From a bacterium (GTDB lineage: Bacteria; Bacillota; Clostridia; Lachnospirales; Lachnospiraceae): a stretch of DNA of 32,522 nt. The stretch lies in NCBI GenBank assembly GCA_029012425.1, contig JAQXMB010000154.1, positions 1 through 32,522 of the forward strand. Direction: 5' to 3'. Within the stretch, counting starts at the first letter, position 1. Each line of letters opens with the position of its first letter. Shown piece by piece: positions 1 through 6,953 of the stretch. Position numbers and translations under genes: made by a program. Below the pieces are notes generated by a model. It was not told the DNA's origin, ran no database searches, and was given only the letters and a program-made list of their open reading frames with translations.

Positions 1-1382
1 AACCATGTCACCGGCTCCATGAACGCACTGTAATTCATGATCGTATCCCACTGATCGCCCTGCAGCCAACTCGTGGCATCACCGTAGTGCTCCGCCAGAA
101 TGATCGCATCCGGATTTGCACTCTTGACTGCCTGTCTGAAATCCTTCCAGAATCTGTGATTAAACTCCTCACTGTGTCCCAGATCCGCCGCCACATCCAA
201 TCGCCATCCGTCAGCATTGAAGGGTGCAGAAACCCATTTTTTTCCAATATCAAGAATATACTGATACAATTCCTTCGAGTCATCGTAATTCAGTTTCGGA
301 AGCGTGTCATGCCCCCACCACCCCTCATAGGTCGTGTTATAGGGCCAGGCATTCTGATCCTGAAAGCGGAAATAATCCCGGTAGCTGCTGTCCCTGTCGA
401 TATAGGCTCCTTTTCCGTATGCCGGGTTCTGACAATAGATCTCCTCCCGGTCCATCCACTTGTGAAACGAGCCACAGTGGTTGAACACACCGTCCAGGAT
501 CACACGGATCCCCCTTGCATGTGCTTCCTCTACGAGCCGGATAAACAGCTGATTGCTCGCCTCCAGATTTGCGGGATCCGTGACGCGTTTCTGATATCTG
601 GTGGCCTTGCGATTGTCCCGGTCACCCGGTGCAAGGCACTCGCCTCCGTCTGAGACGATCTTTCCGTAGTGCGGATCGATATAGTCATAGTCCTGACTGT
701 CATATTTATGGTTTGAAGGAGAGACGAACAGCGGATTAAAGTAAATGACCTCTACACCAAGCTCCTTTAAGTAATCCAGCTTCTTTCTCACACCCTCCAG
801 ATCACCGCCGTAAAACTCTGCCACCGAAAAACCTGACGGAACCTGATTCCAATCTTTCATTTTCCGACTGCCGTGCCGGATGTAAAAGTATTCGTCATCC
901 TCCACATCATTGGTTGGATCCCCGTTGTAAAAGCGGTCGACCAGGATCTGATACATGACCGCACCCTTTGCCCAGTCCGGCGTGTGAAAGCCCGGCTGAA
1001 TGCAGAACTCATACTGCGTGCGATGCTCGGTAGTCACACCGTAGCGGTCATAATAGCAGTGCAGCAGTCCCGTACACACTTCAAAATAATAACAAAACTT
1101 CTCGTCTCCAAGCGGGATCTGCACGCTGAAATAGTCAAACTCATCCTCTGTCTCCGTCTTTCGCATCGTATAGCGGTGCTCACCACTCCACAGCCAGACG
1201 ATATCCACGTTATTTACCGCAGCGCGGAAACGGATGATCACTGTCTCTCCCGCCTCCGGCTCCGCCGGAATCCGGTAATCTGCAGTCCCGTCAGAAAACA
1301 GTCCCCTCTTTTTTAGTACCGGACGCATCTCCATCATATACTGCATCTTTCGGTTCATCTCATAAGCTGAATATTCTCTCAT
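1..1382 (-). CDS. GH13 alpha-amylase family enzyme (neopullulanase/cyclomaltodextrinase type), partial
   Basis: The reading frame is open from an ATG at 1382 to the window edge, giving 460 residues without a stop; the C-terminal part lies outside. Residues 1-130 look like the N-terminal beta-sandwich (N domain) of cytosolic maltodextrin-degrading enzymes. The TIM barrel begins near 138 (WAKGAVMYQILVDRF). Conserved GH13 regions are visible: region I around LDGVFNHCG (297-303), the nucleophile Asp396 in DGWRLDVA, and the acid/base Glu431 in LAEHYGD. There is no signal peptide, so it probably hydrolyses imported maltodextrins, pullulan or cyclodextrins in the cytoplasm. Sampled lines are 55-58% GC, clearly above the 35-43% of the genes that follow, which may mean transfer or a different genomic neighbourhood. 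A weak TGGAGT ribosome binding site precedes the start. The exact subfamily (GH13_20-like) is inference. Confidence 0.9.
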   Translation of the reverse strand, partial: MREYSAYEMNRKMQYMMEMRPVLKKRGLFSDGTADYRIPAEPEAGETVIIRFRAAVNNVDIVWLWSGEHRYTMRKTETEDEFDYFSVQIPLGDEKFCYYFEVCTGLLHCYYDRYGVTTEHRTQYEFCIQPGFHTPDWAKGAVMYQILVDRFYNGDPTNDVEDDEYFYIRHGSRKMKDWNQVPSGFSVAEFYGGDLEGVRKKLDYLKELGVEVIYFNPLFVSPSNHKYDSQDYDYIDPHYGKIVSDGGECLAPGDRDNRKATRYQKRVTDPANLEASNQLFIRLVEEAHARGIRVILDGVFNHCGSFHKWMDREEIYCQNPAYGKGAYIDRDSSYRDYFRFQDQNAWPYNTTYEGWWGHDTLPKLNYDDSKELYQYILDIGKKWVSAPFNADGWRLDVAADLGHSEEFNHRFWKDFRQAVKSANPDAIILAEHYGDATSWLQGDQWDTIMNYSAFMEPVTW

Positions 1383-1421
1383 AACATAGTACTCCATTTC
1401 ACTTCTGATTTTTTAGCAACT

Positions 1422-1579
1422 TTGTATAACAGTTCAGAGCCCATTCGCAAAATCGCTGCTTCGCAGCTTTCCTTTTGCTCATGTTTGGCTCTCGCCAAAG
1501 AAATTTACAAAAACATCGTCATTCATGCAAGCATGACTCCGATATTTTTTTAAATTACCTTGGCTCTGAACTGATACAA
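1422..1579. repeat. 158-bp inverted-repeat-bounded, hairpin-rich element (MITE-like)
   Basis: The left end TTGTATAACAGTTCAGAGCC (1422-1441) is matched in inverted orientation by GGCTCTGAACTGATACAA (1562-1579); the arms differ only by a two-base gap. Inside lie three further perfect small palindromes: GCTGC-TTC-GCAGC (1455-1467), TTTGGC-TCTC-GCCAAA (1484-1499) and TCATGC-AA-GCATGA (1523-1536). The right end overlaps the U-tract of the T-box terminator by two bases. No target duplication or coding region is seen, and there is no second copy in this window. A miniature transposable element or a structured intergenic repeat is the simplest reading; mobility is inference. Confidence 0.55.
1423..1450 (-). 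promoter_or_regulatory. Possible promoter for the GH13 gene, at the end of the inverted-repeat element
   Basis: On the minus strand TTGCGA (1445-1450) and TATACA (1423-1428) are separated by 16 bp, and TG-T directly before TATACA makes an extended -10. The -10 lies inside the left terminal repeat, so the element may supply the promoter of the GH13 gene 40 bp downstream. Both hexamers match the consensus at only four of six positions. Confidence 0.35.
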
Positions 1580-1850
1580 AAAAATCCCAGAATCCTAAGA
1601 CTCTGGGACGAATCACTCCGCGTTACCACCCATATTTCCGAAAAAATATCCGGACACTCGATACACCTAACGCGTGCAAACGGCATGGACTACCAGACAC
1701 TCCCTTCACCCATGCAGCTCCGGCGTGAAATTCATTTGCTATCGGTTCTGAAAGAGGCTCTCAGCCATCTACCTCTTCTCTCTGTCAGCCAAATAGAAAA
1801 CTACTGTGCGCCATCGCAGCTTTTGATATATGTTTTCATCGCTTTTTTCA
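1578..1850 (-). promoter_or_regulatory. T-box leader RNA with terminator, no synthetase gene downstream
   Basis: Read on the minus strand, the conserved T-box sequence TGGGTGGTAACGCGG lies at 1618-1632. It is followed by an intrinsic terminator: TCCCAGA (1602-1608) pairs with TCTGGGA (1585-1591) before seven U residues (1578-1584). Upstream are Stem I hallmarks, an AGAGA-like stretch and GGAGCTGC near the 3' end of Stem I. T-box RNAs bind uncharged tRNA and switch from terminator to antiterminator. I could not fix the specifier codon; CAC, TTC and ACG are all near the expected place. The next gene on this strand is the GH13 enzyme, about 200 bp on and beyond the inverted-repeat element, which is an unusual target. 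Confidence 0.85.
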
Positions 1851-1878
1851 TCTTAGCACAGCTAAATTGAAACATCAA
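1850..1878 (-). promoter_or_regulatory. Sigma-A promoter of the T-box leader
   Basis: On the minus strand TTGATG (1873-1878) and TAAGAT (1850-1855) are 17 bp apart. TG-C precedes the -10, giving an extended -10. It starts the transcript just upstream of the T-box Stem I. Confidence 0.7.
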
Positions 1879-1918
1879 GCATATCTTCAGATTTCGTGAA
1901 TGAACAGACCAAAGATTA

Positions 1919-2767
1919 TTATTTTCTTTTCAAAATCAATTTGATTCGGTGAAAAATCAAATCTGAATACTGGCTGTTCACTTCTGCGGCAAGCATCAAA
2001 ATATACATGCACACATACAGCCAGAACATAATCAGCGCAATCGTTGTTAGACTGCCATATGATGAAAAGCCGTGAAAGTAATTAACATAAATTGATACGC
2101 CAAATGAGAAAATATACCATGCTACCGAACACATCAATGCTCCGGGAAGCTGCCTGCAATATGTGATTCTGTGTTGTCCGTCCGCGTGCCGGTTCGGAAA
2201 AGCCCAGAAAAACAGGGCAAAAATAAATGTCAGTCCACCAATGCCAATCAGGCTTTTCAGCTTTAACAGAAGCGTCGTGATTGCTTCTAAATGCGGAAAA
2301 TATGAAATCAACAGCAGCTGCAGCTTATGTCCGAACACCAGGAGAACCAGCATGAGCACAATCGAAAAAATCATAATAAATGTATAGATGACAGACCAGA
2401 AGCGAAGCACAAGCCAGTTTCGGTTTTCTCTCAGATCATACATCGCATTCAGCCCGTCTGTCAGACTCTGGATTCCCTTTCCTGCAGACCAAATTGCAAC
2501 GATTGCGGTAATTGAAAGAATTCCTGCAGAATTGTGATAGGTTTCAGTCACAATACTAATTAAAAATCCTGCGAGATACTCCGGCATAATAAGCGTAATT
2601 CCTTTTGCAAGGAACTCTAATGTAACCGGTGTATATTTCAAAAGCGAGCAGAAAAACAGCAAAAACGGAATCACCGAAAGTAATGTGAAATATGCCGATT
2701 GTGCTGCATACGCCGGCACACTGTCTTTTTTACATACATCCATAAATCTTATGATTTCTTTTTTCAT
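1919..2767 (-). CDS. YihY/BrkB-family inner membrane protein
   Basis: A 282-residue polytopic membrane protein of the YihY/BrkB family, once misnamed ribonuclease BN. The family is about 270-320 residues, so the length fits. The N-terminal motif AAQSAYFTLLSVIPFLLFF is typical, and roughly six hydrophobic segments follow. The central AIWSAGKGIQSLTDGLNAMYD segment and the C-terminal FWLYVCMYILMLAAEVN segment are also characteristic. The molecular role is not established. I chose ATG 2767 because GAGGTGA lies at proper distance; a GTG six bases upstream would sit inside that site. The gene is 22 bp behind the SpoIID-domain gene and is probably co-transcribed with it. Confidence 0.88.
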   Translation of the reverse strand: MKKEIIRFMDVCKKDSVPAYAAQSAYFTLLSVIPFLLFFCSLLKYTPVTLEFLAKGITLIMPEYLAGFLISIVTETYHNSAGILSITAIVAIWSAGKGIQSLTDGLNAMYDLRENRNWLVLRFWSVIYTFIMIFSIVLMLVLLVFGHKLQLLLISYFPHLEAITTLLLKLKSLIGIGGLTFIFALFFWAFPNRHADGQHRITYCRQLPGALMCSVAWYIFSFGVSIYVNYFHGFSSYGSLTTIALIMFWLYVCMYILMLAAEVNSQYSDLIFHRIKLILKRK

Positions 2768-2789
2768 TCTCACCTCTACGATATGTATC

Positions 2790-4532
2790 TTAATACAGCT
2801 TCGTTTGCTCTACTTTTCCATAGTATGTTGTCAGGATGGTATTCATATCCGCCCCAAGCTTTGCAAGTCCGTTTGCACCGTACTGACTCATACCAATTCC
2901 ATGCCCGAGTCCGCCTCCTAACAGACAGATTCCTTCTTTTACAGGAACAATTGCAAAATAATCGCTCGGTAACAGATCCGGTGCTTTGATAAAAGTTCCA
3001 TCTTTGTTTTGCAGTGTTTCAACCCATAACCCTAACAGTTGTCGAATATAATACTCATTTGAAAGGACTACCTCTCCATTTTCAAATTGAATGCGAAGCT
3101 TTAATACCCCACCGGAAATATCCCGTTCTCCGACAATCAGCCGTTGCACATTGCCTATTGAACGGATATCAGCCAGCGACAATACCTGTTTTCCATTTCT
3201 GTCTTTCACTATAACACAGTTTTCATTGTTCTCACATATTTTTTGCAATAACTGTTTTGCATTTTCCTGATTTTTGTCCAAATTAAGCATTGCTTTCCAT
3301 CGATACAGATTGCTTTCATAATCATATGCTGTTTCATCTTTTTCACGAATATATGCTAAAAACTGCTCTTCCTTTTGGATTGACGGAATCATTTTTGTTG
3401 CATTACCGGCTACCGGTTTCAAGTAGAATTTCTGCGGAAGATTCCACAGATTTAGTCCTGCTGTCACACCATGGGATGCTGAAAAAAAGTATGCCTCAAT
3501 GGGCGCGTTTTGATCTGTCAGAATCATTCCTTTTGTCGCTTGAACCGCTGCGATAACCCGTTCGTCCGGTGCAATCTTGTTATACACTTGAAAACGAACG
3601 CTGTCATCAACATCTGCATGATACTCAGGATAGTTATCACAGAATAATTGCCGGCATGCATAAGTCCTGGCACAAACAGCCTGGGCTTTTAACGCTTCCG
3701 TTTCAAAATATGCAGGCATTTCACTTTGAACAACTCCAAGTAAATATTTTTCAATTGTAACTTCATTTATTACCGCATATCCGTTCTGACAGCGCAAAAT
3801 CTCAAAGCTGCCATCATACATCAGGCTTCTTCGTTCTTTTGATTGGTCTGCGAGATATAATTTTCCTTTTTTAGATGTAATTCGTGCAGACTCTCCCTCT
3901 TTCAGACGAAGTTGTGATGCCGCAATTACCTGTTTTCTCTTTTTGGTCTTTATTTGTCCGTGCCAATTTATTTCAAACGGTTCATTTGCTGAAAACAGAA
4001 TATCCGAAGCAGTCGGCTGATCGGCTTGTAACAGCAGTACACGAATCTTACTATTCTTATTCAACACGCTGATATCTGCCTGGTCAGATGTTACTTCTTT
4101 TGTTGTTTCATGTAACTCTTCCCAGCCTGACGGACTCACCATCCCATTTTCAAATGTTGTTCCAAACAAATCTAAGATTTGATTTCTTGTATTTGACAAA
4201 TCATCGAGTAAAAGCCTTTGATTCCCCTTCTCATCCCAACTGTCAATATCACTCAATACATCCCAAAGATGTAGCTGTTTGAGAAAGCTTTCATAGTCAC
4301 CATATGTAATCTCTTCCTTGCAGTCAGTCATTGCAACCTCAATCGCTTCTTCCTGCTCCAAAAAAAGAAATGCATCCTTCACTGCTGATTTTGTTGCATA
4401 GTCATTCGGTTGAAATGTCTCCTTTGTATCACGATTACTAACACCAAAGATCAATAATATCAATGACATACATAACACAAACAAACTGAGTACAACAAAA
4501 TTGTTTTTATTCAATTTTTTCCACACATTCAT
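2790..4532 (-). CDS. SpoIID/LytB-domain protein, membrane anchored
   Basis: A 580-residue protein with an N-terminal membrane anchor (residues about 10-30, NFVVLSLFVLCMSLILLIFG) and an extracytoplasmic body. The SpoIID signature is clear: LGVVQSEMPAYFETEALKAQ then AVCARTYA in the middle, and LGHGIGMSQYGANGLAKLG near the C terminus. SpoIID of Bacillus is a lytic transglycosylase acting in engulfment and is about 340 residues; here about 200 extra residues precede the domain. The role could be sporulation or vegetative wall remodelling. ATG 4532 is chosen because AGAGGAAC precedes it at about 8 bases and the anchor follows at once; an in-frame codon at 4580 would fall inside the upstream terminator tail. 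It lies directly behind the non-coding RNA terminator, so readthrough may feed it. Confidence 0.87.
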   Translation of the reverse strand: MNVWKKLNKNNFVVLSLFVLCMSLILLIFGVSNRDTKETFQPNDYATKSAVKDAFLFLEQEEAIEVAMTDCKEEITYGDYESFLKQLHLWDVLSDIDSWDEKGNQRLLLDDLSNTRNQILDLFGTTFENGMVSPSGWEELHETTKEVTSDQADISVLNKNSKIRVLLLQADQPTASDILFSANEPFEINWHGQIKTKKRKQVIAASQLRLKEGESARITSKKGKLYLADQSKERRSLMYDGSFEILRCQNGYAVINEVTIEKYLLGVVQSEMPAYFETEALKAQAVCARTYACRQLFCDNYPEYHADVDDSVRFQVYNKIAPDERVIAAVQATKGMILTDQNAPIEAYFFSASHGVTAGLNLWNLPQKFYLKPVAGNATKMIPSIQKEEQFLAYIREKDETAYDYESNLYRWKAMLNLDKNQENAKQLLQKICENNENCVIVKDRNGKQVLSLADIRSIGNVQRLIVGERDISGGVLKLRIQFENGEVVLSNEYYIRQLLGLWVETLQNKDGTFIKAPDLLPSDYFAIVPVKEGICLLGGGLGHGIGMSQYGANGLAKLGADMNTILTTYYGKVEQTKLY

Positions 4533-4574
4533 GCGACAGTTCCTCTTTTCTACTACAATGCATTTCTCAGCACA

Positions 4575-4617
4575 TATCAAAAGAAAAGAAGCTGCAGCAT
4601 TACTGTGCAGCTTCTTT
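4575..4617 (-). terminator. Intrinsic terminator of the non-coding RNA locus
   Basis: On the minus strand a perfect 12-bp stem (AAAGAAGCTGCA, 4606-4617, with TGCAGCTTCTTT, 4585-4596) and a 9-base loop are followed by a U-rich tail (TCTTTT). It lies between the RNA locus and the SpoIID-domain gene. Confidence 0.85.
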
Positions 4618-4721
4618 CTTTATCTTTGGTACTCACAGAAATCTTTTGTAATTTATCGCTTTCGCAAGCGTTACTTCTGTACCCAATCAATCTTTTGTTA
4701 AAACCCAAAATGCCGTTTCTT

Positions 4722-4855
4722 GTATTTTGACTCCTAGCTAAAGCTAGGTGGGTAACCGCAGCCGTGTTTCTGCCTTCCTCCGATCCGAAGATAAGGCCTG
4801 ACATCTGCACGGACATATAAGAATCCCGTTAAAAGTAAATGTAGGTTCAAAATAA
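4722..4855 (-). ncRNA. Structured non-coding RNA, candidate 6S RNA
   Basis: The minus strand shows an RNA whose ends close on each other: UUAUUUUGAACCUA (4842-4855) pairs with UAGGAGUCAAAAUA (4723-4736) through the blocks UAUUUUGA/UCAAAAUA and CCUA/UAGG. A CUAGCU-UU-AGCUAG hairpin lies next to the 3' side, and the interior contains GGUUACCCACC and GGAGGAAGGCAG. A long irregular rod closed end to end is what 6S RNA, the sigma-A RNA polymerase inhibitor, looks like, and the end sequences resemble clostridial 6S RNAs as I remember them; I could not run a covariance model. A further stem follows at about 4625-4690 (GGUACAGAA with UUCUGUgaGUACC, enclosing GCUU-GCGA-AAGC) before the terminator. The mature ends are uncertain, and a cis-acting leader of the SpoIID-domain gene is the alternative. 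Landmarks of SRP RNA, RNase P RNA and tmRNA are absent. Confidence 0.5.
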
Positions 4856-4927
4856 CAAGAGTTGTCGCACATTTCAGGATTTATAAAGCATATTTGTTTG
4901 TTGCTTTCGTTATAGTTTCTTACAAAA

Positions 4928-4956
4928 ATTATAACTTAATACATCACAAAGTGCAA
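4928..4956 (-). promoter_or_regulatory. Promoter of the non-coding RNA locus
   Basis: On the minus strand TTGCAC (4951-4956) and a perfect TATAAT (4928-4933) are 17 bp apart. Transcription would begin near 4921, 20 bases past the end of pckA, and run to the terminator at 4575-4617, about 340 bases in all. No terminator for pckA was seen in between. Confidence 0.7.
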
Positions 4957-4976
4957 TGGTAAAAAGTGCTTTCTAA

Positions 4977-6701
4977 TTATAAAGAAGCAGCCTCATCCAC
5001 AAGCTTCTTTAATGCCTCAAGTGCCTCATCCGGAAGCTTGTCATAGCCATCTTTCTTGGTTGCAAAGCCTTCCACTGCATCTACACGGTTCTGCATCGCA
5101 TTCTTAAGTGCTGCAACATAATCCTTGTCGCTTAAGTCAGGAGTGAAATCAGCAGTCTTTCCAGACCAGTCATACATGATTTCGATATCCTCGAAAGGTC
5201 CCCACTTCTCGAACTTAGCCTTGCCCTCAACGATTGTCTCTAAGATACCTAATGTATCTGCGGGCTTACACTTGGTTCCCATGAAGTCTCCGGTGTTTAC
5301 GATATAGCATGCTACATCTTTCTCCTCAACAAGCTTCTTGAACTTCTCATAGTCATTTACCAGAGGATAGGTTCTGAAAGGATTTGCGTAAGGAACGATT
5401 CTAAGTGCATTCAAATCAGTTCCTGCAGCAACACGCTCTGCGGTAGAGGTCTTGGTTGCAAGCGTTGCACCCATAACAGAAGCCAATGCAGCTCCCTTTA
5501 ATTTTAATACCGGAGGAATGGTCGGATCTTTCATAATCCAGAAAATTGCGTTAACCGGTGCGTCAATCTTGTCAACACGGTTCGGTGACCATAACTTAGA
5601 CTTAATTGCGCGTCCGTTACCATTACGGATATCCTCCGTAACAAGCTGAATCTTTCCATTCTCATCTAATGTAGCTGAGCAGTTCTGAGCTGATAACAAA
5701 TACTCATTGTCAGGACATCCTGTAGGATAATCAGCTGTCTTATCAAAATAGGTGGGCTCCAATGCGATTGATGCACAGGTATCTGTGTTGATGATGAATG
5801 CATCATCATGAAGAACCTTAATTCCGCCGAATGCATCATACTTTCCGCCATGCTTCGCATGTGTCAATGTTGACTTTCCTGATCCGGAAAGACCATATAC
5901 AGAAGCAACGAACTTCTTTCCACCCTCAAGAGAGTACTCTTTCTGTCCACCGTGGCAAGATGCATATCCGTTACGGTTTGCAAGTGCCCATGCCATTGTA
6001 AGTGTACCCTTCTTGTGCTCTCCAAAATATCTCATACCAAGAATTGCAGCGCAGTTCTGGTTTGTATCAAAATAGCATAATGTCAAAGGATCACTCAAGC
6101 AGCTGTAATCCACATCAGGTCTCTCCTGAGGAATCCACTGAGGATCTGAGAAGATATAGATGTCAGGCTCATTGCCATCAGCGATGGGCTTGGAATTCTT
6201 GTACATCTTCACATACTCATCTGACATATACTGGAAGTTGAGCATCCAGTTGTAAAGGATGTTCTCCTCTCCTTCGGGAATTAATAAATGTGCTTTAGCC
6301 ATAAACTCGGGGTCAAGACCGATGAAGCACTCTGCATGATACATCGTTTTCCAACGAGTCTCGTATACAGCATCCATTACTACTTTATCAAGCTTCGCAT
6401 CATCAACACCGGGCTCACCCTTGATGCGACGAGCTGCAGCGTAACGGCCGGTAACAGCACCATCATTGAATAATAATACCTTAGCGTCCTTCTCAAGACC
6501 GAAGGTCTCACCATCTTTAATGGGCATATCGGTAACGATTGTTCCGGGTGAGTTCTTTGCTAATTCATAAGCCTCCTTTAAGGTATTAACCTTTACGACA
6601 TTATTGCCGTAGAAAGCAGCCTCGATGATGGAACGGGTCTTAGAAAAACCAACCTTTCCGGCTCCGATTTCATTAATCGGATAATAAGCTTTTGTTGACA
6701 T
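4977..6701 (-). CDS. pckA: Phosphoenolpyruvate carboxykinase (ATP)
   Basis: Interconverts oxaloacetate plus ATP with phosphoenolpyruvate, CO2 and ADP; in fermenting gut anaerobes it often runs toward oxaloacetate formation. The 574-residue protein has the PEPCK-specific P-loop GLSGSGKSTLT (270-280), the metal-binding LHDDAFIIN (297-305), and upstream FGEHKKGTLTMAWALAN with CHGG, matching the substrate and kinase-1 region. It is about 30 residues longer than the E. coli enzyme, as in many Firmicutes versions. AAGGAGGT lies 7 bases before the ATG. It is divergent from citrate synthase, so oxaloacetate supply and consumption sit side by side. Confidence 0.96.
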   Translation of the reverse strand: MSTKAYYPINEIGAGKVGFSKTRSIIEAAFYGNNVVKVNTLKEAYELAKNSPGTIVTDMPIKDGETFGLEKDAKVLLFNDGAVTGRYAAARRIKGEPGVDDAKLDKVVMDAVYETRWKTMYHAECFIGLDPEFMAKAHLLIPEGEENILYNWMLNFQYMSDEYVKMYKNSKPIADGNEPDIYIFSDPQWIPQERPDVDYSCLSDPLTLCYFDTNQNCAAILGMRYFGEHKKGTLTMAWALANRNGYASCHGGQKEYSLEGGKKFVASVYGLSGSGKSTLTHAKHGGKYDAFGGIKVLHDDAFIINTDTCASIALEPTYFDKTADYPTGCPDNEYLLSAQNCSATLDENGKIQLVTEDIRNGNGRAIKSKLWSPNRVDKIDAPVNAIFWIMKDPTIPPVLKLKGAALASVMGATLATKTSTAERVAAGTDLNALRIVPYANPFRTYPLVNDYEKFKKLVEEKDVACYIVNTGDFMGTKCKPADTLGILETIVEGKAKFEKWGPFEDIEIMYDWSGKTADFTPDLSDKDYVAALKNAMQNRVDAVEGFATKKDGYDKLPDEALEALKKLVDEAASL

Positions 6702-6795
6702 AATAAACCTCCTTGAATGAAATGTGTTTTGGTAAAATTTATCTCATGTCTCTCTATATTATTTTTTGAATAAAGAGAAAAGTTACCTAAGTTAA

Positions 6796-6823
6796 AATAT
6801 ACACAATGTTATTTTTTTGTCAA
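6796..6823 (-). promoter_or_regulatory. Promoter of pckA
   Basis: On the minus strand a perfect TTGACA (6818-6823) and TATATT (6796-6801) are separated by 16 bp. The untranslated leader would be about 85 bases. The rest of this very A+T-rich divergent region (6702-6953) holds no clear operator. A TG-T-TATTAT extended -10 on the plus strand (6903-6911) may serve citrate synthase but lacks a good -35. Confidence 0.65.
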
Positions 6824-6953
6824 TCCATTTCACTAAATATTGTGTCAAAAATATGAAAAAAACATAAACTTATTTTTTTGTATTTTTTTCATGTCAAATT
6901 TATGTTATTATGTAATCTCAAAGTATTTTTTATGAAGGAGGCGCATCACTTAC

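Noticed and set aside
87-1316. Plus-strand frames of 188 and 147 codons in the first 1.3 kb
   Set aside because: They are antisense shadows of the GC-rich GH13 gene, whose frame with catalytic motifs fills the minus strand.
1475-1870. 131-codon plus-strand reading frame
   Set aside because: It lies antisense to the T-box leader and inverted-repeat element, has no ribosome binding site and no family resemblance.
4577-4816. 79-codon minus-strand frame
   Set aside because: It runs through the structured RNA and its terminator stem and lacks a ribosome binding site.
4575-4921. SRP RNA, RNase P RNA or tmRNA
   Set aside because: The SRP apical motif, the RNase P GAGGAAAGUCC region and the tmRNA tRNA-like end are all absent.
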